Source of the DNA: CBDCYS01 sp965226245 | Lineage (GTDB): Bacteria; Acidobacteriota; Terriglobia; Bryobacterales; UBA6623 | Assembly (NCBI GenBank): GCA_965226245.1 | Contig: CBDDCL010000015.1 | Coordinates: 6,882,001 to 6,946,000 of the forward strand | DNA: 64,000 nucleotides | Direction of reading: 5' to 3' | In this document: piece by piece, positions 45,795 through 54,900 of the stretch | Layout of the letters: each line of letters starts with the position of its first letter | How positions within the stretch are numbered: position 1 is the first letter of the stretch | The notes under the pieces: generated by a model | Seen by the model: the letters and a program-made list of their open reading frames with translations, nothing else | The model's database searches: none | Told to the model about the DNA's origin: nothing | Program-made: the position numbers and the translations under genes

Positions 45795-47195
45795 TCAAGC
45801 GGTGTCAGCGGGACCGCAGATGCGGGGTGGCGAGTCGAGCCGGAATGGCCTGTTGGCCAGGCGCGTCCACAGCCGAAGCAGAAGCGTTCGCCGGGCCAAA
45901 AAAGGCCACCTGAGAGCCTCCCAGAGCCAATCGAAGGCCTTTTTCGCTTCCGCCAGCCCGCGCGGCGTGCCCGCTCCCAGCTCCTTCCTCAGCAGCAGCG
46001 ACAAGTTGAACGCGCCGCCGTGAATCAGCAGCCGTTTCAAGATATTTTCGTGGCCGCGCAGGTGCGTCCGCCGCATCCCGCCCGTCTCGTATAAATGCGC
46101 GAAGCTGCGTTCCACCCGCTCGCTGCGTAACCGTGACAGCCGTTTGCCCCGCTCGCCGCGCATCCGTCGCCGGTTGCCATACACCGCTTGTTGCTGCCGC
46201 CGCTTGCCGCACCAGTTGCGCCGCCCGCGGTCCGGTTCATTGATGTAAGAACGCAGCTCCAGCGCCGTCAGGTCCGTCAGCACGTCGTTGCTGTGATAGC
46301 CCTTGTCGGCCACCACTTCTTGCAGCCCTTGGGGAGACAGTTGCTCGTTCGCCTGCTGGTCTTGGGCGACCGCGGCGACTTGCTCCGCGGCCGCGCTAAT
46401 CGTCTCGGACACGGTGCTCGTGTCGCCCAGATCGGCGCCTTGCACGGTCAGCGCCAGCAGCGCGCCCGTCTGCAGGTCCACGGCGTGCTCGGCCTTGTGC
46501 GCCAAGTGCGTGCGCCCGTCTTTCATTTTTGCGATCTTGGCGTCGGGGTCATGCGGATTCGTCCAATCCTTGTTGGAGCCTTTGTTTTTGCGCTTTTTGT
46601 CCAGCTTGGCCAGCTGCTCGCGGGTCGGCGTCTCGATCCCCGACTCCGCCGCCAGCCCCTTGAGAAACTCTTCGTAGGCCTCGCCGCTGTCGCGCCGCAC
46701 GATCGAGCGCAACGCCGCGTTGGCCTCCAGCGTGGTGGCATCGACCGCAATCGTGCCGCCTTTCAACAGCCCCTGCTGGGCGAGCAATTGCAGCACCCAG
46801 GTGAACACTTGGCGGTGCGTTTCGACGTCGATCAGGCGGCGGCTGCGCGAGATCGTCGAATGATCGGGCGTGGATTCGTCGAGCTCGATGGCGAGAAAGC
46901 GCCGCAGCGAGATCGAATCGGCCAGGCGCCAAGCGATGCCGCGCTCGCTGTCGATGCCTTCGAGGTAGCCGATCAACAGGCAGCGGAAGTAGCTGCCGGG
47001 CGTCAGCGAGGGACGGCCCATGTGCGCCGCGTAGAACTTCTCGCAGCGCTGTTCGGCGAAGTCGTCGAAGCCGTGCTCGTCGAGCAGCTCGTTGAGCCTG
47101 CGATAAAACGGATGGGCCGCTGTGTGTGGCAGATCCGCGGCGGCGACCCACAGCCCTTTCTGGCGCTGCCGCTGGTTGCGTCGTCCCATTGCCAT
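45795..47195 (-). CDS. IS1182-family transposase
   Basis: 466 residues from ATG 47195 (MAMGRRNQRQRQKG); ATG 47189 is also possible. GRPSLTPGSYFRCLLIGYLE, GIAWRLADSISLRRFLAIEL and HSTISRSRRLID form the N-terminal part; IAVDATTLEANAALRSIVRR (first Asp), VVADKGYHSNDVL (second Asp) and SERVERSFAHLYETGGMRR (Glu) form the DDE triad, with GHENILKRLLIHGGAFNLSL close to the end. A consensus promoter overlaps the start (see 47202-47230). Complete and probably active. Confidence 0.93.
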   Translation of the reverse strand: MAMGRRNQRQRQKGLWVAAADLPHTAAHPFYRRLNELLDEHGFDDFAEQRCEKFYAAHMGRPSLTPGSYFRCLLIGYLEGIDSERGIAWRLADSISLRRFLAIELDESTPDHSTISRSRRLIDVETHRQVFTWVLQLLAQQGLLKGGTIAVDATTLEANAALRSIVRRDSGEAYEEFLKGLAAESGIETPTREQLAKLDKKRKNKGSNKDWTNPHDPDAKIAKMKDGRTHLAHKAEHAVDLQTGALLALTVQGADLGDTSTVSETISAAAEQVAAVAQDQQANEQLSPQGLQEVVADKGYHSNDVLTDLTALELRSYINEPDRGRRNWCGKRRQQQAVYGNRRRMRGERGKRLSRLRSERVERSFAHLYETGGMRRTHLRGHENILKRLLIHGGAFNLSLLLRKELGAGTPRGLAEAKKAFDWLWEALRWPFLARRTLLLRLWTRLANRPFRLDSPPRICGPADTA

Positions 47196-47201
47196 GAAAC
47201 A

Positions 47202-47230
47202 ATTATACACCAATCTGTTTTTATTGTCAA
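47202..47230 (-). promoter_or_regulatory. Consensus promoter of the IS1182 transposase, leaderless start
   Basis: On the minus strand TTGACA (47230-47225), exactly 17 bases, then TATAAT (47207-47202). The transposase ATG starts 6 bases after TATAAT, so the predicted transcript starts at or within a base or two of the ATG, without room for a ribosome site. Confidence 0.8.
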
Positions 47231-47269
47231 GTACCTTATATATTTTTGTACTTTTACCACGGGCTGCTA

Positions 47270-48191
47270 AGGCCCGTCACGATTGATGTCGGGAAACTTG
47301 TCCGCGAGGTCATTGACGTTGCCAAGAAAATACGCGGGTGATGCCACCTCAGGGCATTGTCAAGTTAACGGCGCGAAGGCGGTTTTGCCCTGAAGATCGT
47401 CCGAGTTTTCTCCCGTTCAGCAGGCATACGTTGCCGCCCGCCAGACAGTGAAAGCTCGCTCCCTGTCCCCGACTCGCGGTGCTGCGTCGCCCCCTCGACA
47501 TTTACCCATCATGGACGCCCTCACCGCCCGCTGCCTGAGAAATGTAGAAACTCTAGGCGTCGGCGCAGATACCGGCGGCGGCAGGCTGGGCGGCCCGAGC
47601 CACGCTGTGGGCGCCGGTTAATCACCCTTCTCAAAGCAGTACGCCGCCGTCCGGCCACCAGGACTTGGAGACCGCTGCCGTCCTTGGGATCGTAGAGCAG
47701 GGGAGTGGAAAATCCCCGGAGTGTTGGTGTGCTTTAACAGACGCCGGTGGATGCGTCACAATGTGACCTATGAAGAGGGCGTCCAGCCCCATGGCCGCTC
47801 CGTCGAAAACCCACGGGTTTTCATTTTTCTGGGTGGGCCGAAGGCCCATGGGTGCTCCTTTACGGTCACGGCTCGGGTTCGGTGTGCTCGAAGGTGTCGA
47901 TTTCGAGAGAGCCTTCGAAGGGTTCCTGCCGTTGCTGATTCTGTTTTCCGCGCCTGGCTTTTCCCTTGTCAGGCGACTCGCGTCTTGAGCCTGTTCCCGC
48001 CTCGGCCTTTGCAATACTCTCATTGTGCGGGAATGAGTAATCCGTCGATATAGACCACATATCTAAACCTCCACCCAACTCAATCAGCCTCGCCTCAATA
48101 AACCCTCACTCAATAATGTTATCGGCGCTAAGGATGCAGGAGTGAAGAGCTCTCAGGTTCGAAACCGCGGTCCGGTTCTGGGTGGCGGGAT
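47270..48191. other. 920-base spacer with gene scraps and repeats
   Basis: No intact gene. 47273-47341 (+) reads PVTIDVGKLVREVIDVAKKI and a stop, perhaps the end of the Roco protein. About 47640-47720 (-) reads STPLLYDPKDGS, a possible scrap of a PQQ-type propeller. 47800-47900 (-) carries a repeat that translates as NPSRDRKGAPMG, of the family also found inside dnaE2 (LSRDRKGAVSR). The rest shows nothing recognisable. Confidence 0.55.
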
Positions 48192-48416
48192 TCAGATTTC
48201 GTAGTCGGGACGCTTGGGCGCGCCCCACTTGATGTGGGCCCAGACCCGCTCGTGGAGAAAGTAGGCGCCCATCTTCGCGATGCTGTCAAACAAACCGATC
48301 CCCAGGGCAATTTCCCATTTGCCACTGAAGAAGTAGGCGATTCCCGCTGTTATCAGAGACCCGAAAAATCGATAACTGGCGGCCTTGGCGATGCTCCGTT
48401 TTTTACTCTCGAACAT
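48192..48416 (-). CDS. DUF2061 small membrane protein
   Basis: 74 residues from ATG 48416 (MFESKKRSIAKAASYRFFGS); CTGGGG lies just upstream and earlier starts would translate the octamer repeats. Two hydrophobic segments (YRFFGSLITAGIAYFFSG and WEIALGIGLFDSIAKMGAYF) and the ending HERVWAHIKWG are characteristic of DUF2061. Function unknown; in other bacteria it sits near sulfate assimilation genes, not here. Confidence 0.88.
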   Translation of the reverse strand: MFESKKRSIAKAASYRFFGSLITAGIAYFFSGKWEIALGIGLFDSIAKMGAYFLHERVWAHIKWGAPKRPDYEI

Positions 48417-48465
48417 ATTCCCCAGTTTGTCTATCGGGAATAGGGTAATTCTAGCATGGACCGTT

Positions 48466-48662
48466 GAGCGGTTGAGCCGTTGATACGTGCTCAGCACTAT
48501 CGACCTCTGATCTTGGAATGGCAGGACCGCCGCCATACTATGTTTCCTTCCGGGAAGAAAAACGGCAAGCACATCAGCTCACGGGCTCACGATTCCCGTG
48601 CTAACGTCGCAACCGTTCAACGGGCAGCACGGATCAACGGCTCAACAGCTCAACGGATCAAC
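48466..48662. repeat. Octanucleotide tandem repeats upstream of imuA
   Basis: Two short arrays of an 8-base unit related to GGCTCAAC: one reversed at 48466-48484 and one forward at 48607-48662 (units GGATCAAC, GGCTCAAC, AGCTCAAC, GGATCAAC and others). Between them no gene is seen. The same unit recurs six more times up to 54942. Confidence 0.85.
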
Positions 48663-48702
48663 GTATTGCATTAAAGACCTGATTCTGACACAATATATAG
48701 GC

Positions 48703-48717
48703 GAACAAAAAGCGAAT
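48703..48717. promoter_or_regulatory. LexA-like direct repeat upstream of imuA
   Basis: GAAC-AAAAAGC-GAAT, a direct repeat with 7 bases between the halves, ends 7 bases before the imuA GTG. It matches the alphaproteobacterial-type LexA box (GTTC-N7-GTTC, here in complement) in 7 of 8 positions. A TTGCAT (48666-48671) and AATATAT (48692-48698) nearby could be a weak -35/-10 pair. Repression by LexA is expected for this cassette but the box type in this lineage is not known to me. Confidence 0.4.
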
Positions 48718-48724
48718 AAACAAC

Positions 48725-49504
48725 GTGGCCGCCTCTCCTCAACTCGAAGATCTCCAGACCCTGCTTCGCAAACAGGGTTTCGGCTCTTCTTTGCTCGCGG
48801 TGGCGCCGAAACCCTGCCCTCCGGCGGGAACTGGCTTTGCAGGCCTGGACGACTTACTTGGCGGAGGAATCCCGCGCGGACAAATTACGGAACTGGCCGG
48901 CCCGGCCTCTTCCGGCTGTACCAGTTTGGTGCTGTCGATCCTGGCTGAATCGACGATGCGCGGCGAAGTGGCGGCTTATATCGATGCCACCGACTGCTTT
49001 GACCCTCTTTCGGGAGAGAAGGCGGGCATTGTGCTGGAGCGGTTGCTGTGGGTCCGCTGTGGGGACAGCAGGGATCAGGCTAGGGACAAGGAACCAGGGA
49101 TAAGAAACAAAGACCGCAAGCAACGAAATAACGGCTCAACGGCTCAACGGCTCAACAGCTCAACGATACACGATCAACCCTGGCGAACCGTAAATCTGGT
49201 AGCCGCCGCTGGAGGATTCGGTGTCGTGATTCTTGACCTGGGCGGACTTTCTCGACGGCGGCTCGACGCTTGGCGGAGCCGGCCTTGGATGCGGCTGCTG
49301 CATCTGATCCGGGGCAGTTCAACGGCACTGCTGGTGCTGACCGCCCAGCATCTGGCTTCCAGCGTTTCCGCGCTTGTGCTGGAGTTATCGCGCCAGAAAA
49401 CACATTGGACGGGAGCCGCCGGGGTCTCCTTGTTGCTGAACGGCATTTCGATTCGAGTGCGAGTTGTTCACCAGAGGAGGAGGGGGACCAGAGACCAGGG
49501 ATAA
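48725..49504 (+). CDS. imuA: ImuA-like RecA-fold SOS mutagenesis protein
   Basis: 259 residues from GTG 48725. LDDLLGGGIPRGQITELAGP, then ASSGCTSLVLSILAEST, is the RecA/SulA-like core; the P-loop reads GPASSGCTS and lacks the usual Lys. The second half has VVILDLGGLSRRRLDAWRSR, WMRLLHLIRGSSTALLVLTA and HWTGAAGVSLLLNGISIRVR. Residues about 115-148 (KDRKQRNNGSTAQRLNSST) are an insertion made of translated repeats, including the octamer array at 49133-49164. In the family ImuA supports ImuB and DnaE2 in damage-induced mutagenesis. First gene of the cassette. Confidence 0.85.
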   Translation: MAASPQLEDLQTLLRKQGFGSSLLAVAPKPCPPAGTGFAGLDDLLGGGIPRGQITELAGPASSGCTSLVLSILAESTMRGEVAAYIDATDCFDPLSGEKAGIVLERLLWVRCGDSRDQARDKEPGIRNKDRKQRNNGSTAQRLNSSTIHDQPWRTVNLVAAAGGFGVVILDLGGLSRRRLDAWRSRPWMRLLHLIRGSSTALLVLTAQHLASSVSALVLELSRQKTHWTGAAGVSLLLNGISIRVRVVHQRRRGTRDQG

Positions 49505-49631
49505 GGGCCGGATCCAGCGAACCCAAAACTAGCGGACTTGACCCCTCACTTGCGTTCGGGGCTCTGAATCTTCGTTCCGAACTTTCTGCCACGTTTGGCA
49601 AGGATTCAACAATTAGAGGCGCTGATGAACC

Positions 49632-51758
49632 ATGCTTTACGCCTGTCTTCATATCCCCGACTTTCCCGCGGCGGTGCTGTTGCGGGGTGAGCGAAACCTG
49701 CGTGTTCCAGCCGTAGTCGTTTATACCGGCACGGCGCCGAACTGCTTCGTTTATGCCGCGACACAACCCGCGCGGTCTGCCGGGGTAAAGGAGGGCATGC
49801 CGCTAGCAGAGGCGACGGCCCGGTTCGCAGCCTCGTGGATAGCAAAGCCTTCACAACATTCTTCACAACAGCCTTCCCAACGAAAAAAATCGTCGTCAGA
49901 CCGCGGAAAAGGCAGAGGGATTCGTCCTTATCGGCTGCGTCCCACGACCCCGCCGCCAATCACAGTAGGGACCGGCACTCTTGCCAGTCCATCAACGGCT
50001 CAACGCAGCAACAGAGCAGCAGCTCAACGGCTCAACCGCTCAACCGCTCAACAGACCCTGCAAGCTCTCGCCCGCAACCCCGAAGCCGAACAGCAGACCC
50101 AGCAGGAACTACTCGAACTAGCGCTGACGATTTCTCCCCGTGTGGAAGATACCGCGCCGGGAGTCATCGTCGTGGAACTGGCCTGCCTGCCTGATCCTCA
50201 TGGTTCGGCGGTGAGTTTTTCTCACGAAGCCGAAAAGCTCGGCCTGCCCTCCAATGTGGCTGTTTCTCAAAACCGCTTCGTGGCACTGTGCGCCGCGAAA
50301 ATCCGGTCCGGCGTGACACACATTTTCCCGGGACAAGAAGCAGGTTTCCTGCATCCTTTGGCGATCGATCGCCTGCCACTCGACTCCAAGGAAAAGGAGA
50401 TCCTGGGACGCTGGGGTATCCGGACCGTGGGAGAGTTGGCTCGGCTGCCGGAAGACTCGCTCGTTGCCCGTTTCGGCACACGGGGAGCCCGGCTGGCGAA
50501 GCTGGCTCACGGCCAAGAAGATTCGGTGCTGCGGCCGTATGAGCCCGCGCCGGCCTTCGAGGAAAAAATGGACTTTGAATGGCAAATTGCTGATTTAGAA
50601 CCACTTTCCTTTCTTCTTTCGGGCTTGCTGGATAACCTCTGTTCAAAGCTCCAAGGACGTGGCTTGGCTGCCGAGCAAATTCGGATTTCACTGAAGCTGG
50701 CCGACGGTTCCCGATTTGAACGAGCGGTTGCTTTGCCTTCTCCTCTGGCGGATGCAGGGGTTTTGTTGACCCTGCTGCGGCTGGATTTGGCCGCTCATCC
50801 GCCCGGCGAAGCTATCGAAGGAGTCAAGGTCTCGGCACAGCCGGCGCCGCGCCGAATGGCGCAGTTTTCTTTGCTGGAGCCAGCCGTACCCAAGCCGGAA
50901 AAACTGGCCGTGACCCTGGCCCGATTGTTCAACCTGGTTGGAAAAGACCGCGTCGGGGCTCCGGTGGTGATGGATAGTCATCGTCCGGGGGCGCTGGCCA
51001 TAGCGGGGTTTGCGCCGGGGAAGCAGGGGCCGGGCGTGAGGTTCAAGGTTCGTGGCGCAAGCTCTCAGCTTGCCGAGCCGAGACTCATCTCGGCTCCTAA
51101 GGAACCTTCTGCCTGGCCGGACAGAGGCGTGGACGGAAGTCCACGCTCACGCGGACGCCAGTCCGCGCACAAGCCAGTTTACGCAAACAGGGCGGCTAAC
51201 CTCTCCCTCACGCAAACGAGCCGCAAACCAAATGGGCTGCTCGGCCGGCGGGACGGCGACGCGACGCCGATGAAGCGCGGACTCCCGTCCGCGCCTCTGT
51301 CCGGCCGTCTGAAATATCCTGCCACGATCGGCAAAGATTTGACTGCACAAAGACCCACGGTCGGAGCTCTGAGTTTCAGTTTGCAATCGGACACGTTTGG
51401 GCAACAACTTCACTCCGCGGGAGCTGACAGCCACAGGGAAGGGCTGCGCACGGAAGGAGACAGCACCCGCCTCCGCCGCTCGCCGGCCTTTCGCTGCTTC
51501 CGTCCGCCGCCGGAAGTGGAAGTGATCCTGAGCCGGTCCTTGCCGGTTTACGTCACGGCTAGCCCGGGCTATGATGCTGCCGGGGAAATCCATGGCCCGG
51601 TGGGAACCCGCGCCGGTCCCTGGAGAGTTTGCGGCGAATGGTGGACCGCCGGCAGCTGGCGGTACGAGGAGTGGGACGTGGAAGTCAAAGGCCGCTTGTA
51701 CCGGATTTGCCGCGAGCTGCCTTCGAGGAATTGGTATGTGACGGGGGTGTATGACTAG
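49632..51758 (+). CDS. imuB: ImuB, inactive Y-family polymerase of the SOS mutasome
   Basis: 708 residues, much longer than usual (about 500). It begins MLYACLHIPDFPAAVLLRGE, the Y-family start without the catalytic Asp pair, as in other ImuB proteins; GRWGIRTVGELARLPEDSLV is the thumb helix-hairpin-helix, and the end (GPWRVCGEWWTAGSWRYEEW) is the DUF6504-like C-terminal motif. Two insertions, at residues about 69-140 and 476-585, are translated repeats: the first includes VGTGTLASPSTAQRSN and octamer units, the second a 130-base element shared with 57308-57438. ImuB links DnaE2 to the sliding clamp. The 127-base gap to imuA holds a further repeat. Confidence 0.9.
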   Translation: MLYACLHIPDFPAAVLLRGERNLRVPAVVVYTGTAPNCFVYAATQPARSAGVKEGMPLAEATARFAASWIAKPSQHSSQQPSQRKKSSSDRGKGRGIRPYRLRPTTPPPITVGTGTLASPSTAQRSNRAAAQRLNRSTAQQTLQALARNPEAEQQTQQELLELALTISPRVEDTAPGVIVVELACLPDPHGSAVSFSHEAEKLGLPSNVAVSQNRFVALCAAKIRSGVTHIFPGQEAGFLHPLAIDRLPLDSKEKEILGRWGIRTVGELARLPEDSLVARFGTRGARLAKLAHGQEDSVLRPYEPAPAFEEKMDFEWQIADLEPLSFLLSGLLDNLCSKLQGRGLAAEQIRISLKLADGSRFERAVALPSPLADAGVLLTLLRLDLAAHPPGEAIEGVKVSAQPAPRRMAQFSLLEPAVPKPEKLAVTLARLFNLVGKDRVGAPVVMDSHRPGALAIAGFAPGKQGPGVRFKVRGASSQLAEPRLISAPKEPSAWPDRGVDGSPRSRGRQSAHKPVYANRAANLSLTQTSRKPNGLLGRRDGDATPMKRGLPSAPLSGRLKYPATIGKDLTAQRPTVGALSFSLQSDTFGQQLHSAGADSHREGLRTEGDSTRLRRSPAFRCFRPPPEVEVILSRSLPVYVTASPGYDAAGEIHGPVGTRAGPWRVCGEWWTAGSWRYEEWDVEVKGRLYRICRELPSRNWYVTGVYD
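49964..50061 (+). repeat. Palindrome plus octamer array inside imuB
   Basis: 49964-49990 is AGTAGGGACCGGCACTCTTG plus CCAGTCC, one mismatch from 52112-52138 in dnaE2. It is followed directly by 8-base units (ATCAACGG-type) to about 50061: GGCTCAAC, AGCTCAAC, GGCTCAAC, CGCTCAAC, CGCTCAAC. All stay in frame. Confidence 0.85.
51219..51348 (+). repeat. 130-base dispersed repeat inside imuB
   Basis: Matches 57308-57438. The core, from CGATGAAGCGCGGACT through CCGTCCGCGCCTCTGTCCGG to ATCGGCAAAGATTTGACT (51268-51348), differs from 57358-57438 in about seven of 81 positions; the first 50 bases are more diverged. Translated in imuB as MKRGLPSAPLSGRLKYPATI. Confidence 0.85.
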
Positions 51759-51902
51759 AGCCGTTGATCCGTTGAGCGGTTGATCCGTTGAGCCGTTAAT
51801 TCGTGAGCAGCTAAGCGGTCGAGCAGGGAAGCAGAAACCAACGGTTTACGGAACAGCGGCTCAACGGCTCAACAGCTCAACGGAACAACGGCTCAACGGA
51901 AA
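51759..51902. repeat. imuB-dnaE2 spacer filled with octamer repeats
   Basis: Reversed units at 51762-51800 (complement of GGCTCAAC/GGATCAAC/CGCTCAAC) and forward units at 51853-51900 (GGCTCAAC, GGCTCAAC, AGCTCAAC, GGAACAAC, GGCTCAAC). The dnaE2 ATG follows the last unit by three bases; no ribosome site is visible. Confidence 0.85.
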
Positions 51903-54900
51903 ATGTACCTCGAACTTCATGCAGCAACCAGCTTTAGCTTCCTGGAGGGAGCTTCATTGCCCGAGGACTTGGTTGCGGAAGCGTCCCGCCTCGGCTATTC
52001 AGCGCTGGCGGTTTGTGACCGTGACGGGGTTTATGGCGCGCCGCGGTTTCACAAAGCAGCTCTGGCGGCAGGGGTGCGGCCGCTAGTCGGATGTGAAATT
52101 TCGCTGGATCCAGTAGGGACCGGCACTCTTGCCGGTCCGAACTGCGACCGTCAGGGAGCGGTTGGCCGAAACAATGGAAAATCGGCTCACGGGTTGCGGT
52201 TTATGGGTCACGAAAGCCAACCGCTCCCTGACGGTCGCGGTTCCGAAACAAATCACGCTCCAGACCGCCTCACCGTCCTGGTCGAAAACCGCCGCGGCTA
52301 CCAAAACCTTTGCCGGCTGCTCACCCGCATGCACCTGCGATCCCCCAAGGGCGAAGGGCGCGCTACTTGGGACGACCTGGAGGAATTCGCCGGGGGGCTC
52401 GTTGCCCTAACGCCCGACCTGCACCATGCCGGACCCTTGCAAGCGATATTCGGACCAAAGAATCTCTATATCGAAATTCAGCGCCACTTCCGGCGCGAGC
52501 AGGAGCAAGCCAACCAATGCCGCATCGAATATGCCCGCCGTCACGGCTTGCCGCTTCTGGCCACCAACGGTGTCCGCTACGCCAAAAAATCGGAACGAGC
52601 GCTATTCGACATTCTCACCTGCATTCGCCGGAAAACCGTGCTCGACCGCGCCGGCCGTCTGCTGGACGCCAATGCTGAGCGCTATCTGAAAAGCCCCGCT
52701 GAAATGGCCCGCCTGTTCCGTGACCTGCCCGATGCGGTGGAGAATACCCAAGAGCTGGCCGCGAGGCTCGGCTTCACTTTAAAAGACCTCGGTTACGAGT
52801 TTCCGCACTACCCAGTTCCGCCGGGTGAAACGGAAATGTCTTACTTGCGGCAAGTCACCGAGCAAGGGGCTCGCGAGCGTTATCGCCCCTATTACGAACG
52901 CGCCCAGCGGCAGATCGAGCATGAGCTTCGCGTCATCGAAAAGCTGAACCTCCCCGGCTACTTTCTCATCGTCTGGGAAATGATCCGCTTCTGCCGCGAA
53001 AACAAAATCCTGGCGCAAGGACGCGGGTCGGCGGCCAACAGCGCTGTCTGTTACAGCCTGGGGATCACGGCCGTCGACCCGGTCGGCATGGACCTGCTGT
53101 TTGAGCGCTTCCTCTCGGAAGAACGCGGCGAGTGGCCCGACATCGATATCGACCTTCCCAGCGGCGATCAGCGCGAAAAGGTCCTGCAGCACGTCTACGA
53201 GCAGTACGGCCCGCGCGGCGCCGGCATGACCGCCAACGTCATCACGTATCGCGGCAAGAGCGCGGTGCGCGAGGTCGGCAAAGCGCTCGGTTTTCCCGAG
53301 GAGATGATCTCGCGCCTGTCGAAGTGCATCCACAGTTTCGAGTACACCGACGACGCGGATAAACTGGCGCGGCAGGTGCGCACGGCCGGCTTCGACGTCT
53401 CTCATCCCCGCGTCAAGCACCTGGTCCGGCTCTCGCTCCAAATTCAAAACCGGCCGCGTCATCTGGGACAGCACTCCGGCGGCATGGTCATCTGCCGCGG
53501 CGACCTCGATGCCATTGTTCCGCTGGAAAACGCGCGAATGCCGGGGCGGGTCGTCGTGCAATGGGATAAGGACGACTGCGCCGATCTGGGCATCATCAAA
53601 GTCGATCTTTTGGGACTGGGGATGATGGCGGCGCTCGAGGAGTCGATTCAAATCATCCGTTCCCACGGAGGCGAAATCGACCTGGCCCACCTGCCGCCGG
53701 ACGACCCGGAAACCTACGCCATGATTCAGAAGGCCGATACGGTCGGGACGTTCCAAATCGAAAGCAGGGCGCAGATGGCGACTTTGCCCCGGCTCAAGCC
53801 GAAGTGCTTTTACGACTTGGTTGTTGAGGTGGCGATCATTCGTCCCGGACCGATCGTCGGCAAGATGGTGCATCCTTACATCAACCGGCGGCTGGGACGC
53901 GAGCCGGTAACCTATCCGCATCCTTCGCTCGAGCCCATCTTGAAGCGCACGCTGGGGGTGCCTTTATTCCAGGAGCAGCTCTTGCGGCTGGCCATGGTGG
54001 CTGCGGGATTTACCGGAGGGGAAGCCGAAGAGTTGCGCCGGGCGATGGGATTCAAGCGGTCGGCCGAGCGCATGGAAGAGATCGAACGGAAACTGCGAAG
54101 CGGGCTGGCTGCGAACGGCATTCACGGTGAAGCAGCCGGGCAGATTGTTCGCTCGATCACGTCGTTTGCGCTGTACGGTTTCCCGGAGTCGCATGCCGCG
54201 AGTTTTGCGCTGCTAGCCTACGCCAGTTGCTATTTGAAAGCGCACTATCCAGCGGCATTTTATACGGCGCTGTTGAATTGCCAGCCGATGGGATTTTACA
54301 GCCCGGCGGTGCTGGTCAAGGACGCCCAGCGCCACGGGATCCGGGTCCGCCCGATTGACGTGCAAGCGTCCGGCGTGCGTTGCGAAATAGAAACTCTGAG
54401 CCGCGACCGTAAGGGAGCGGTTAGCCGCTACGACGCGCTTCATCCGAGAGCGGCCACGCTCCCTCTTTCGGTTGCGGCTGGTCCGCGTGAGGGAGCGGCC
54501 GATGTCAGGCAAACCGGCTCAACCGAGGGCGGCGAAGTTCCCGCGGGGCGCTCAGCTCAACCGCTCAACGGCTCAACGGCTCAACGGAAAAACGGAACAA
54601 CCATCCGCATGGGCCTGATGTACGTCTCCGGCCTGCGCGCGGAAGCCGCCGAAACCATCGAACGCGAACGCCGCAAGCGGCCGTTCCGCTCGATCGACGA
54701 CTTCGTCGGCCGGGCCGGTTTGCGCAAACCCGAACTCGACGTCTTAGCTGAGATCGGCGCATTGAATTCCATCGGCAAGAAAATGCACCGCCGCAAAGCC
54801 CTCTGGCAAATCGAAAAAGCCTGGCGTCCAAAAGGCCCGTTATTGGAGGACACCGGGAACACAGAACCAGCGAATCAGGAAGGGATCAGGGGCACGGAAG

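Larger units (their letters stand above)
45767..47269 (-). mobile_element. IS1182-family insertion sequence
   Basis: Terminal inverted repeats TAGCAGCCCGTGGCAGAAGT (45767-45786) and, read on the minus strand from 47269, TAGCAGCCCGTGGTAAAAGT (two mismatches). GGCC precedes the left end and, after one A, follows the right end, a possible 4-bp palindromic target as is common in this family. One transposase gene on the minus strand. Inserted in the C-terminal part of the Roco gene. Confidence 0.85.

Noticed and set aside
46188..47270. A 360-codon open frame on the plus strand
   Set aside because: Antisense to the IS1182 transposase; high-GC shadow frame.
48607..48662. Octamer arrays considered as CRISPR or integron-type repeats
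   Set aside because: The unit is only 8 bases and contiguous, with no spacers and no integrase partner.
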